Shown: positions 1 through 10,449 of the stretch, piece by piece
Layout: the number at the start of each line of letters is the position of its first letter
Position numbering within the stretch: position 1 is the first letter of the stretch
Assembly: GCA_026018925.1 (NCBI GenBank)
Contig: JAKSZU010000008.1
Span: 5,074,415 to 5,138,414 of the forward strand
Length of the DNA: 64,000 nucleotides
Origin: Tupaia tana
Lineage: Eukaryota; Chordata; Mammalia; Scandentia; Tupaiidae
Direction: 5' to 3'
Position numbers and translations under genes: made by a program
The notes under the pieces: model-generated
Database searches by the model: none
What the model was told of the DNA's origin: nothing
What the model saw: the letters and a program-made list of their open reading frames with translations, nothing else

Positions 1-353
1 CCTAGAGCCATGGAGACTATTGCGATGCCATTGTGTTTAGGCAGGGACAGAACATACCCTTAGGAATGATTAACCTGCCAATTCTGCTTCTGTAATGCAC
101 TTTTGCTTGTTTTTGCTTTTACAGTTGTAAGATCTACCCCCTACCCTTTCAAACCCACCGCACCTTGTCCTTGTGAAATCATCATGTCATCTCAGAAAAA
201 ATTGTGAATATAAGCTCCCTTCTTCTTTCAGGTGGAGCCGCAGGGTTTTGAGAGACATGAGTTTCTCCATATGCTGCCAAATTAATCAATAAACTCCAAT
301 AAATTTAACTATGTCTGGATGTTCTCTTATTTCTCACTGAGTAGACTATAACA
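1..353 (+). mobile_element. Class I endogenous retrovirus LTR, left end outside window
   Basis: The end has the layout of a gammaretrovirus-like U3-R-U5: a TATA-like AATATAAG, then a region closing with two AATAAA signals (288-293 and 298-303), a CT-rich stretch and a final CTATAACA. The text resembles class I LTRs that end near 'AATAAACTCC...TAACTATGTCTGG'. L1 ORF2 sequence resumes immediately after it, so the LTR appears inserted in an L1. No gag, pol or env is visible. Family and true 5' boundary cannot be set because the window starts inside or near it. Confidence 0.55.
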
Positions 354-1129
354 CTAGCAAATCGTATCTAACAATATATAAAAAATATTATTCATCACAA
401 ACCAGGTAGACTTTAACCAGGGATGCAAGGGTGGTTCAACATACATAAAACTATAAACGTAGTATATCACATTAACATAAAGATATTAAAAGCCTTATGA
501 TCATTTCAATTGATGCTGAAAAAGCATTTGACAAAATACAACATACCTTTCTGATTAAGAATATCAGCAAAATTGGCATAGAAGGTCATTTTTCAAAACA
601 TTAAAAACCATCTACAAAAAACCTATAGCTAACATTATACTGAATGGGAAAAAGCTGGTACAAGATCAGGCTTGTACCAGCTTGTACCACCTGTACCAGC
701 TTGTACCACTCCTTTTTAATATAGTGCTGAAAGTCCTAGCCAATGCAATCAGAGAATAAAATAAAATTCAAATAGGGAAAGAAGAGGTGGAATTATCTCT
801 GTGGATGATGTGATCATATACTTAGAAGATCCAATAGTATCCATGAAGAAACTTCTGGAAGTAATAAATGAATAGAGTAAAATGGCAGTATACAAAATAA
901 ACATACAAAAATCTATAGCATTTTCTATATATGAACAATAAGCAGACCAAGGAAGAACTGAAGAAAGCAGTCGCATTTACCATAGCCACAGAAAGTATAA
1001 GATACCTAGGGAAAAAAACTAACCGAAGAAGTCAAAGACCTCTACAAGGAAAACTATGAAAACCTAAAAGAAAGAAATAAAAAATGACACTAAAAATTCC
1101 AGCCACTGTTGAGAAAAATATGGAAGTTA
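354..1129 (+). mobile_element. L1 ORF2 fragment (reverse transcriptase region), decayed
   Basis: Forward reading gives broken L1 reverse transcriptase text, including the conserved [11 protein letters not shown] stretch near 515-545 and the DD(M/V)I(V)Y-like segment near 805-825. Frames are interrupted by stops and indels, so it cannot be translated through. Near 1100 the sequence jumps from the segment after the RT core straight to the last part of ORF2, implying loss of about 1 kb. A SINE-A then interrupts it, and the element resumes after the SINE. Confidence 0.85.
653..709. repeat. Inverted and direct decamer cluster inside L1
   Basis: AGCTGGTACAAG (653-664) is followed after 6 bases by its exact reverse complement CTTGTACCAGCT (671-682), and CTTGTACCA/CTGTACCA recurs twice more to 709. 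L1 ORF2 does not normally have these copies here, so they look like local templated duplications. Confidence 0.7.
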
Positions 1130-1143
1130 CTCAAAGACCTTTA

Positions 1144-1424
1144 TTTATTTATTTTTTTTTTTTTTCTTTTTTGAGAGGTTTTCGCTATAGAGCGCGTGCG
1201 CTCGCCAGACAGACAGAGAGAGACATAGAGACAGAAAGCGAGAAATCACCCCCAGGGGGGATGGTCATGCCGCAATCCCTTCTCCTCCATTCTCCTCTCG
1301 GGATCTTGGGCACACACGCACACGCGCCCGGCATGAGTTTTAAGCCACCGGGTCTGGGACGCGAACCGCAGTCGACTACGTAGGAGTCCAGCGACATAGC
1401 CATTACGCTAACTGCTGGTTCCTG
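1144..1424 (-). mobile_element. SINE-A, full length, in L1
   Basis: Poly(T) lies on the left and the tRNA-like head on the right. Flanked by an exact 14-bp target duplication CTCAAAGACCTTTA at 1130-1143 and 1425-1438, so it is a clean L1-mediated insertion into the older L1. Many CpGs remain, consistent with a young copy. Confidence 0.93.
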
Positions 1425-1438
1425 CTCAAAGACCTTTA

Positions 1439-2084
1439 AATAGAACTACCATATGATCCAGCGATTCCATTCATGGGTATCTACCTAAAGGACAGAAGAA
1501 CACTCAGTTGGAAAAATGCTTGCATATCTATGTTTATCATGGCATTAATCATATTCACTAAGACATGGAACCAGCCCAAACATCCATGAATGGACAAATG
1601 GATTGAAAAAGTGTGGCACATATACTCTATGGAATTCTACTCACCCATAAAAAATAAGCCCCTGACATTTGATAAAAAACAGATGAATATAGGAAATGTA
1701 TTGCTAAGTGAAGTAAATCAGCCTATGAAAGACAGATATTGTATGTCTCCATTTAATATATACTGACTGTTCACACTCTATGGCAGAAACAGAAAGATTA
1801 GAGGACATAGAAGCATGGAAAGTGGTTACAGATTCTGAATACAGTGTGAGAAGAGGTAGGAGAAAGGGGAGAGGGTGAAGAAAATAATCAAGGAAAAAAA
1901 ATGGAGAGGCAAGACTTGTATGGGACATAAATGGATGATTCTCTATTGATGATAATATATATATAGTGTCTTCAACTGGAATGGTGTGAAGTAATTCATG
2001 TTGGGTAAATTCCCTTTTCAAGTCAAAACAATATAGTGATTGAATGTATAAAAGAAATTAAAGTAAATAAATAAATAAATAAAT
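1439..2084 (+). mobile_element. L1 ORF2 C-terminus and 3' UTR
   Basis: Continues the L1 interrupted by the SINE: it starts with the segment equivalent to [19 protein letters not shown] (codons disrupted), then EYYSAIKN-like text, a purine-rich 3' UTR and a terminal (AAAT)n tail near 2060-2084. It has the same layout as the L1 ends at 22.9-23.3 kb and 55.8-56.3 kb. Confidence 0.85.
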
Positions 2085-2093
2085 AAAATGCCC

Positions 2094-2377
2094 TCCTGTG
2101 GGTTTTTTGTTTTTGTTTTTTTTTTGTCTTTGTTTTTAGAGAAAGAGAGATTTTTTGCTATAGGGTGCATGCGCTCACTAGAGAGACAGAAAGCAAAAAA
2201 AATCACCTCCTCCCCCCAGGGAGGATGGCCACACCACAATCCCTTCCTCTCCATTCTCCTCTCAGGATTTTGGGCATACACACACATGTGCCTGGCACAA
2301 GGTTCAAGTCCACTAAAACTATAGTTGGCTATATGGGAATCCAACAACATAATTGCTATGCCATCTGATGGCCCATA
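2094..2377 (-). mobile_element. SINE-A inserted beside an L1 tail
   Basis: All SINE-A blocks are recognisable. A 9-bp duplication AAAATGCCC is seen at 2085-2093 and 2378-2386. The insertion point is the A-rich tail of the preceding L1, a common landing site for L1 endonuclease. Confidence 0.85.
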
Positions 2378-2544
2378 AAAATGCCCCTGTCAAAGTATAA
2401 CAGTCTTTATTGGCAGTGGGTGAAGCATAGAGGAGGAAGCCCAGAGAAGTCTAGATTAATCCAACATTTTCCATAGTATTTCTGAGGGATTATATGATTT
2501 TATGAGTAACTTTTATTTATAAATTTGGAACTTAATTCCACATT

Positions 2545-2625
2545 CTTTCACGCATTCACTCCATAGTATTTACTTATTTCTGTGTATAGGTCAGGCATTG
2601 TCCTTGGTATAATAACTGACTGTTC
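2545..2625 (+). mobile_element. Possible L2-like 3' fragment
   Basis: Text of the type 'CATTCACTC..AGTATTTACTTATTT..GTCAGGCATTGTCCTTGGTAT' resembles the conserved 3' end of LINE2, strongly diverged. A repeat library search would be needed to confirm it. Confidence 0.35.
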
Positions 2626-3084
2626 AGGTACAAATGCCAGGAGAGTATCCTTCTCTGCTCTGGCTTTCAGTGCTTATTCTACCCAGTCATCACGAAGCCT
2701 CCACTACTTGTACTGTGTCTTCCACATGGTGTCCACCGCTCTACCTACAGCATGTTGGCCACCTGAAATGGACAACTGTACTCTGGATCTAGCTCTGATC
2801 AGTGTCTGCTTGTGAAGGTGCAGAGGGCGCTGGGCAGTGTGGCAGGTTTGGGCATGTATCTTAAACGTGTATATTTTTTGGCTCCTGGTTTATGTACCCT
2901 GTCATCTGGGTGTATTTCCCAAGACCCTGTTTAGACTGGCTCATTTCCCACTGCAAATTAATTTGAACTCTACAGGGAAATAACTTGATTTATTTCATCA
3001 GAAAATTAAGATAATATCTTAATATCCACCTTTCCATTCCAATCAATAGGGACCATTTTTAATATACATACTTTTGTTTTAACT
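2626..3084. other. Unique sequence, nothing recognised
   Basis: No repeat, splice-supported exon or long frame was recognised here. The 77-codon frame across 2582-2815 has no recognisable protein features. Confidence 0.5.
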
Positions 3085-3335
3085 CCTTTTTATTCATTAC
3101 TGTGTGTGTCTGTGCACCTGAAAGAGAGAGAGAGAAAGTACCCTGGACAGAGTCTCATTGTGCTGTGGTCCTTCTCCTTTGATCCTCCAGTTTGTCAGGA
3201 TCTTGAGCACATGAGTACTCACCAGGGTGTTTTCAGATCAACCAAGGTAGGAATCCGAATCACAGTCAGACATGTGGCTTCCAGCACTGTAATCTGTCAT
3301 GCTACCAGTTGCACCACCTAGGCTGAGCCAAAAGA
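3085..3335 (-). mobile_element. Old diverged tRNA-derived SINE
   Basis: An AG-rich run after a T-rich left edge and a right end that reads, on the minus strand, as a tRNA-like head (GGTGGTGCAACTGGTAGCAT) indicate a reversed SINE. It is too diverged to assign to SINE-A or SINE-C with confidence. Confidence 0.45.
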
Positions 3336-4230
3336 CTATTTTCCTAATATATTTATTTCGAGGACTTTAAAAAATGTAAGCAGTGAGTCTGTGGTGTGGT
3401 GTGGGACAGCAGGTCCTATCAGAAGTGGCAAGTGAAGGCTCAACCCTGGCACCTGGGACTGACTCCCTGGCAGCTAGTGAAACAAAGTGAGATGCACTAG
3501 CCACAGAAAAGATGCCTCAGACAGAAATAAGAATAAAGAGTGATCAGCTGTTTCTGCTCTTCCTAGAGCCTCAAAACATTATTATTCAGTATCTTTATCA
3601 GGGTCAGGAAGAAAAAGACAAAGGTCGGGTAATCAAGAAAACAGGAAGAAGCATTAGCTAGGAGTTTGGAAAGGGCAGAGAAGTGACAGGAACAGCAAGA
3701 ACAGGAAACAGCTGAAAAGCGGAAAACAGAAACAAGCCACTGCAGCAGCGGCAGCTACTGGAGGGTCTCTTCTCAGTGCTGCCCTGAGGGCATGCTCAGG
3801 GCGCTGTGGCAGCTCCAATGGCAGCCTTGCAAATGTACGCTGCCGAGGCCAGAATAGCTGTTCCTCCTACTGTAACCCAGCAGCTGTGGTTGCATTGAAA
3901 TTAACCAAAAAAGAAATAAAGAAAAAGAAAATGTTTTAGTAAGGCAAGACAGAAGAGCACAAATATCAGTCTCCTGAAATGTTGGAAAAATTACATTTTG
4001 GGACAAGGAAGTAAAGATGTATGGTGAATAAATGTAAATAATAAATGTAAAAAGAAAAAAAGAATGAAGATGAAATTGGGTGTAGCTCAGCTGAAAGTTC
4101 TGGGACTTTAATGCGAAAGGAAGAAATATTTAGAAATCTAGATGGTCAGTATGGAGCAGCAAGATCATGAACCTACACAGAGAGCAATAGGTTCACGTCG
4201 TCAGTGCGAAGAACGGAGGCATTTTGAAAA
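3336..4230. other. Unique sequence, nothing recognised
   Basis: Mixed composition with a purine-rich stretch near 3500-3740. I see no recognisable repeat or coding exon. Confidence 0.5.
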
Positions 4231-4244
4231 AGATCACACTTGTA

Positions 4245-4437
4245 GGACCAGCAGTTAGCATAATGGCTATGTCGCTGGACTCCCATGTAGTCGACCACAG
4301 TTCGAGACCTGGACCCAGTGGCTTAAAACTCACACTGGGCGCATGTGCGTGAGTGCCCATGATCCCGAGAGAGAATGGAGGAGAAGGGATTTTGGTGTGG
4401 CCCCGCTCCCGCCAACCAAAAAAAAAAAAAAAAAAAA
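4245..4437 (+). mobile_element. SINE-A, shortened 3' end but with exact target duplication
   Basis: The head and GAGGAGAATGG-type blocks are present, but the element passes from the GTGTGGCC block directly into poly(A). It lacks the CT-rich stretch and the CCCTATAGC end. An exact 14-bp duplication AGATCACACTTGTA (4231-4244 and 4438-4451) shows it was inserted in this short form. Confidence 0.9.
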
Positions 4438-4713
4438 AGATCACACTTGTAAATTTGGGACTTTACAGATGCCTTGTTGTGATGTCAGGTCCTTGTTCAC
4501 CGACAGCCAGCACTGCACGAGTGTCACATAACTTTAATTTATTGAAAAATGCACCTTTTTAAACCATCAGATCAGTTCTACTGGTGTTACTGTTGTAATC
4601 AGTTTAACTCCTCTTTCACTAAATTTGACAGTACTGTGGAAAGATGATATTTCTTAGTTTTGAATTCTACATTTCAAATATATGAAAAACATGGGCGGGA
4701 TAAATACATGATT

Positions 4714-4734
4714 TGTGTGTGTGTGTGTGTGTGT
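4714..4734. repeat. (TG)n microsatellite
   Basis: About ten uninterrupted TG units. Confidence 0.9.
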
Positions 4735-4865
4735 CCTCTGTCTTGGGTAATTTTGTACTTAAACTTTTACAGTTATTTCCACCTTTTGAAGCATGGAAGA
4801 AATGTTATATAGAAGGGTAATACTTGTTGTGTCCCCCCACAGAAGTTAGCTTATAGAGATCAGTG

Positions 4866-5092
4866 AGGACCCAGGTGACGGCACAGCAGTATCACAACTA
4901 TAGCCCCACAGGAATGCCCGAGTTCCCAGCCCAGGACTCCTGTGCCCACGGGGCGCACACATGTCAGCGATCCTTGCTGGCTGAGGCTGGGGATGGATCA
5001 TGGCACAGGGAGCCTGCTGGGGGTGCCTGTCTCTCTGTTTCTCTCTCATGGAAGAAACAAAGAAAGGAAAAAGAAACTTAAAAACAGATACA
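4866..5092 (+). mobile_element. SINE-C
   Basis: Shows the GGCTGAGGCTGGGGATGGAT, ATGGCACAGG and GGGGGTGCCTGTCTCTCT blocks and an A-rich tail. The head is diverged (GGTGACGGCACAGCAGTATC). Confidence 0.7.
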
Positions 5093-5275
5093 GTGAGGTA
5101 AAAATGATGTTAGATAAAATATACAATTATTTGGGCATTTCTAGTTTTTACAAGAGTATTTTTCTATTTATAATAAAGAATGTTTTAAAGTTATTATTAT
5201 TCCATTTATTGAAGTACAAGTAGAAAAAACTTTAAATTATAAATTTTGTTTATAAATATAGTACATTTTATTAAG

Positions 5276-5362
5276 ATATGTGTGTGTTTTATTAAGATAT
5301 GTATGTATATATGTATATATATGTGTGTGTGTATATATATATATATATATTTATATAAATAT
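5276..5362. repeat. Mixed (TA)n/(TG)n microsatellite
   Basis: Alternating TATG, TGTG and TATA runs. It probably grew from the A-rich tail of the reversed SINE on its right. Confidence 0.8.
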
Positions 5363-5546
5363 AAAAGAGGTTTTTGCCTTAGGACACATGTGCTCTCTGC
5401 AGAGAAAGACAGAGACAGCGACAGGGAAAGTGAGAAATCACCCCTCAGGAAGGATAGCCATGCCACAGTCCCCTCTTCTACATTCTCCTCCTGAGATCTT
5501 GGGCACGCACACAGACGCTCCTGGTGTGAGTTTCAAGACATTATAT
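5363..5546 (-). mobile_element. SINE-A lacking its tRNA head
   Basis: It matches the 3' two thirds of SINE-A and stops at the GAGTTTCAAG block, where the head should follow. It is either 5'-truncated or later deleted. No target duplication was found. Confidence 0.75.
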
Positions 5547-6159
5547 CTTTCAGTCATGAGTATAAGGATAATTGGTCCCTATATACATCTCAAATAGAAA
5601 AACAAGATTTACTTATTACATTACTAACCCGCCAAATAATTTTAAGCATAATAAATACCACAATATTATATATACACAATTGTTTCAAGTGTAATAAAAA
5701 ATATTCACATAATGTTGGATATATTCTTAATTTTAAATATTTAATTTTGGTAATTCTAGAATTCATATTCAACGTGTATCCTCTAGCTATTATATATCAT
5801 TTCAAACAAGCACGATTCTATTTTTAGTATTTTCATAAGCTATTTGATCAGGCTGCTGGTCTCCACTAACTGAGCATATGAAGACCTGAGTCACAAAGTT
5901 TCATCATTTACTAAGGACTATGGGCCTACAAATGCATCTGCCTTTAATTTAAAGCCCATCTATCAAATTGCCCCATCTGTTGGTTGAGTTTGGCAAATGC
6001 AATCAGTACCCAATTCTGAAATGTTTTTCCTTATTTAGTAAGACCACAATTCTGTAAATGGTCCCATGACATCTCATCGAATCCTCTTCATCCTTCAGGA
6101 TGTTGCCATGAATCCACATTTGGACACGGCCCCAGGTACAGATGTAGAACCAGCACACA
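5547..6159. other. AT-rich sequence, nothing recognised
   Basis: No repeat family or coding exon recognised. Confidence 0.5.
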
Positions 6160-7724
6160 CAAGACTGTTCCTCCAGGGGGCTTCCATTCTAATGGGGGTT
6201 AATGCCCACTGGAACTTACAAAGAATCACATAAATTTCTGAAATAGTAACTGAATGGCTTCTTTCAACAGCTGGTCAAAGAAGCCCTTCTGAAAGAGGAA
6301 ATGAGCCAGATCTGTAAACACGAGGGAAGAGATCTATCTGGATACAAGGAACAACTAGTGAATTAAGACTGAACATAACAAACTTTAATGCCTCAAAGTC
6401 AGCTGGCCAGGCCAGAACATAGTAAATTAAAGAAAGAAAGGCTGAAGATATCCCTACAGGCCAGATCTTGCAGACTCTTTTAGGCAAAGATAAATGTTTG
6501 GGTTAAGAAACATTTGAGCATTTTAAGCAAGGTTGTGTCAAATCACTCTTTAAAAATCTCTCTGCCAATTGCTGTGGAAAAACTGATTTTCAGGAGTCAG
6601 AATGAAAAGTAGTGAAATGAGAATGCAATTAATCAGGTGAAAGCTGAGGGTGACTTGACTAAGGAAATAAATTTGGAGGTGGTGAAAAATGATCAGAATC
6701 AGGATGTATTTTGGGCTTAGCGTAAGCAAGACTTGCTGATGGATTGAATCTGAAATCTCAGGGTAGAAGTGAAAATCAATTACTATTGATATATTATTCC
6801 AAAATTTGGAATTTCTAAAATATCGTTGTGAGAGTTCTACTAGAAGCATGTTAATTTTAAATGCATATTTAACATCCAGATGGTGATGTCAAGGGCAGAG
6901 TGTGATATATGTCTGGGGTCATGGAGAAAAGTCAGGACTGGGGAGTATATTCCAGAGTCACTGGCATATAGATGTATTTAAAGCCATGCTACAGTTGAGA
7001 TAATAGGGCAAGTAGGTAGATATATAAGATAAAAATGCCTGGGAGCAAATGCTGCAATATTTTGAAGAGGAGAAGAAAAGGGGGAGGAAAAAAAGAGAGA
7101 GAGAGAGAGAAGAAGAGAAGAGCCAGAAAAACATGAGAAGAAAATAAAAAGGAAAGAAAGTAGATGAAGAAGAATTTTTCTTAGGAGAAACTGAACATTT
7201 ATTTGACTGAATCCCAGTAGACAAAGAGTTCAAGATGGAAGATATGGCCAACTGGCAAAATATTGACTATCAACTGAGTAAGATATAAGCAGAGATGTAA
7301 ACCCAGGATTTGACAGAACAGAGGTAAGGCCAAAGTCTGACTGGAAAGTGTTGAGGAGATAATGCAAATGAAGGAAATTAAGAAGAAATTCTTAATTATT
7401 AATCTAACTCAGAAAATTCTTTCAATAAACATTCATTACTTTGTTCTTCTGTTAAGTGGAGCACAGAGATGAGGCACTAGCTACAAAAGTATAACATGTC
7501 AACTGAGCAAATAAGAGTTGTTTTTCTTTATTAAATAAAAGCACATTTTTATGCTGAAAGAATTTAAACAATAGTAATAGAAATATTGATAATGCGAAAC
7601 AGAGGAGATATTGTCAAGAACTAAGTATGTGAGATGCATACTTTAGTGTTATACATATTCAAGTATTATGATTTAGGTCACAGTTTGTCATGTGTACTTT
7701 CATGTTATGGCATTTGGTCTTAGC
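6160..7724 (+). mobile_element. Very old dispersed mammalian repeat, left part
   Basis: A succession of phrases matches, in order, a long non-coding repeat I know from other placental genomes: 'GGCTTCCATTCTAATGGGGG', 'CAGGCCAGATCTTGCAG', 'GACTTGCTGATGGATTGAAT', 'ACATCCAGATGGTGATGTCA', 'GGCATATAGATGTATTTAAA'. I cannot name the family with certainty. A (GA)n run at 7085-7117 interrupts it. Strand is given in the orientation in which I recall it. No coding potential is visible. Confidence 0.45.
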
Positions 7725-8073
7725 GGACTGTAATTGAATGTCTCCAAGAAATTCGTATGTTGGGACTTGATTGTATTGTAAAGGTATTAAGTGAAAACAT
7801 AATTCCTTCAAGTGTCCAGAGTGAGACTTTGGGATACGATAATGTCATAAGGGTAGAAAGCTGAATGAGTAATGGCATATATGTCAGCAGAGATGAGACC
7901 AGAAGAGAAATTCACATGGATACAGACCATTGTCTGTTCTGCTAAAGGTCTGTTTTCTGCTGTTTTTGATGCTTTTGGACTTTCCAACCACAAGAACAGT
8001 GTGTTATTAAACCTCTATTTTGCCATAATTCACCGAAGCTCAGGTATTTGTTAGCAGTGCAATCAAAGACAGT
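7725..8073 (+). mobile_element. MaLR-type LTR (MST/MLT1-like)
   Basis: Starts with text like GAATGTCTCC..AATTCGTATGTTG, has a GTCATAAGGGT block, and ends with CTTTTGGACTTTCCAACCAC..GAACAGTG followed by TATTTTGCCATAA and GCAATC. This is the ordered signature of mammalian apparent LTR retrotransposon LTRs (an ERVL relative). It splits the surrounding old repeat. Confidence 0.7.
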
Positions 8074-8640
8074 AAGTAGGATCTTTAATGTGAATCAGGA
8101 TAGTGAGGAGGAAAGGGGAAATGTGTCTGATAATTTTCATTATTTTCTCAATGATGTGTGAAACAAGATATCAACTAAAGGAGAACGGGGACTAGATTTA
8201 AAAGGTGTGAGGAAACAAGTTAAATAGCCATTTTACAAAGAGGAGAACATATAGTAAGAAACTGTGGCCAGATTGCTTGGCACTCATAGGTATCCACTTT
8301 AAATCCACTATCATGAATTTTAGCAGGATGCTTTAGCACGCTATTACAATGTTCTCAGGCAGAGTGGAGCTACATAAAGTCTGTGAGTGCTGATTTCCTA
8401 TCATGGGAATTTGACCAAAGGAGGAGGCAAGGGAGCTAAGAACATCTGAAGAAGAGCATCAAATTCCAAGTTGGGTAAAGAATTATTTGACATGGTAGGG
8501 CAACTGAAGGCAAAAAGAGGTGGCCGTGCAGTTACAGTTGGTGACCAGGTTAATAGTGAGACATGAAAGTGGGGTGGAATAGGGCTATTGAGTAAACACA
8601 TTGTAGGTGAGAAAAAAAAGTGAGTGAGAGTATTATCTTC
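8074..8640 (+). mobile_element. Very old dispersed mammalian repeat, right part
   Basis: Continues the repeat broken by the MaLR LTR: 'TTTCATTATTTTCTCAATGA', then a GTGAGGAAACAAGTTAAATAG-like segment and 'GATTGCTTGGCACTCA' follow the expected order of the same family. Confidence 0.4.
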
Positions 8641-8697
8641 AGCCCTTTTTGACATCACAGGAGTAGTGATAGAAAGTAAATTAAAAGGTAAGATTAT

Positions 8698-8850
8698 TTT
8701 TTATTTTTAAAATTTTATTTATTTATTTTTAATTTGAACAGATAAGGAGAGAGAGGGAAAGTTAGAAAGCAAACCTGCAGGTCTGGGACTTGCACTGTGG
8801 TCAACCTTGAGGAGTCCAGCACCTTAGCCACCATGCCACCTGCTGGCTCA
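8698..8850 (-). mobile_element. SINE-B
   Basis: TTATTTATTTTTAATTTGAACAG on the left is the reversed AATAAA-bearing tail. GTCCAGCACCTTAGCCACCA and CCACCTGCTGGCTC on the right are the reversed head. The middle blocks of SINE-A are absent, as expected for SINE-B. Confidence 0.85.
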
Positions 8851-9001
8851 TGTATCAGTAGTTATTAAAGTGAGTTCTGAGCCAACTGCCTCAGCCTGAC
8901 CTAAAAACTCATTATAAATACAAAATCGTTTTTTTTAATTTATACATTAAATAGCTATACCTCATTTAAATTGTGAAGAGACTTTACCCAGCATGATTTA
9001 C

Positions 9002-9391
9002 TGTCCCGACCCTCAGGACAGTCGAACAGTAACCTGGGGGAGGGAGTAAGAGATGGAACAAACACACAGACACACAGAGTGGAGACAAGAGGAGGTGCTG
9101 ATCAAGTCTCTTCTATTAAGGAAGAATTCTGAGCTTATATACAGGCTGGTGGGCACCGATTGGTTGCCCGAAATGCAAATGAGATAGAACAGTATGAGCC
9201 AATCATTGATGTGGGTGAATCTCTCCCGTTGTCTAGAAACCCAACCGCCCCCCTGGGAAGAACAGTTGGTCACATGATTTCTGAGAAACAGTTTGCTCAG
9301 TGAGGAAGTGAAACCTAATGGTTTCTAAGATGGGGGATAGCTCAAGATGGCAGATAGCTCAAGATGGCTTCTGTATGCAGTGCCCTCCACA
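9002..9391 (-). mobile_element. Complete class II (betaretrovirus-like) solo LTR
   Basis: On the minus strand it begins TGTGGAGGGC and ends GGTCGGGACA (TG...CA), with a TATATAAGC-type TATA box (plus strand 9134-9142) and CCAAT motifs upstream of it. An exact 6-bp target duplication ATTTAC occupies 8996-9001 and 9392-9397, the size typical of betaretroviral integration. No internal genes remain, so it is a solo LTR left by LTR-LTR recombination. A short direct repeat of GCTCAAGATGGC lies near its 5' end. Confidence 0.88.
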
Positions 9392-9479
9392 ATTTACACC
9401 TCAGTCCAGCCTAGTTGAGACTATTATACACATCCTCGTCAACAGATAAAAACCTTATCTGTGTCCCACAGGTGTCTTA

Positions 9480-9881
9480 CCTTTCCATTTAGCCCCCAAA
9501 TTTCCTTTCCTACAGTCTTCCCCTCTCACACTCTCTTTCCAATTTGTCTCTAGTGTCCATTACAATTTTTAATACTTTTATGTTCTCCAGTCTTTCAGTC
9601 TCTACCATAGAGTGCAGACAGTCGGTATATGTTGAGGCATACAATGTCTCTCTCTCATAGCCTGACTTGCTTCTGTCAGCAACAAATCTTCTATATCCAT
9701 CCATACAAAGCCTTGTTGTTTTTTATGGCCGAATAGTATTCCATCTAGTATATGTGCCACAATTTTTCAATTCATTCATCTGTTTGTGGACATTTGGGTT
9801 GGTTTCATGTCTTTGCAATTGTGAATAATGCTGCAATGAAAATAGTTGTGCAAGCACTTTTCCAACTGAGCATACTTCTGC
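9480..9881 (-). mobile_element. L1 3'-end fragment
   Basis: Reversed ORF2 C-terminal text (equivalent to the MEYYSAIKN and NQPKCP segments) and the start of the 3' UTR are clear, as in the other L1 ends in this window. The A-rich end is not visible on the left. It is joined on the right directly to a piece of SINE-A head. Confidence 0.75.
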
Positions 9882-9912
9882 AACATAGCCATTACGCCAA
9901 CTGCTGGTCCCA
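9882..9912 (-). mobile_element. Isolated SINE-A head fragment
   Basis: About 30 bases match the first 30 of SINE-A (reversed ACATAGCCATTACGCC, ACTGCTGGTCCC) and stop where L1 begins. It is either a remnant split by the L1 or part of a fused insertion. Confidence 0.7.
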
Positions 9913-9988
9913 GTAAAAACTATTAGTAAAAAGAGGTAGCAAAGGTAACATGGAGGTATGTAATTCATTATGAAAAGTTAACAATGTA

Positions 9989-10209
9989 GGACCAGCAGTT
10001 AGCGTAATGTCTATGTTGCTGATCTCCCATGTAGTCAACCGTGGTTCAAGTCTTGGACCCAGTGGCTTAAACTCATGCTGGGTGCATGTGCGTGCGTGCT
10101 CAGGATCCTGAGAGGAGAATGGAGGAGAAGGGACTGCGGCGTGGCAATCCCCCTGGGGGGGTGATTCCTCCCTGTCTCTCTGTCTCTCCAGCAAGTGCAT
10201 GCGCCCTGT

Positions 10210-10247
<38 letters not shown>
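9989..10247 (+). mobile_element. SINE-A with about 35-base A tail
   Basis: All blocks are present. The degenerate flanks GTTAACAATGT (left) and ATTAGCAATGT (10261-10271) fit a mutated target duplication. Confidence 0.9.
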
Positions 10248-10254
<7 letters not shown>

Positions 10255-10449
10255 AGAAAAATTAGCAATGTGAAATAGAAATATCCTATATTTATTTCTA
10301 GATTCTATAAGGACTCTTCAAAAAGTTGATAAAATATATCTATTATTTTAAAAAATACATGGATTTAACATTTTTTGACCAAAATAAGCTTGTTTAATTT
10401 TATTTTTACATAAAGTTTTTGCTTGTTCATTCGTTTTAGAAGTTTGTTC

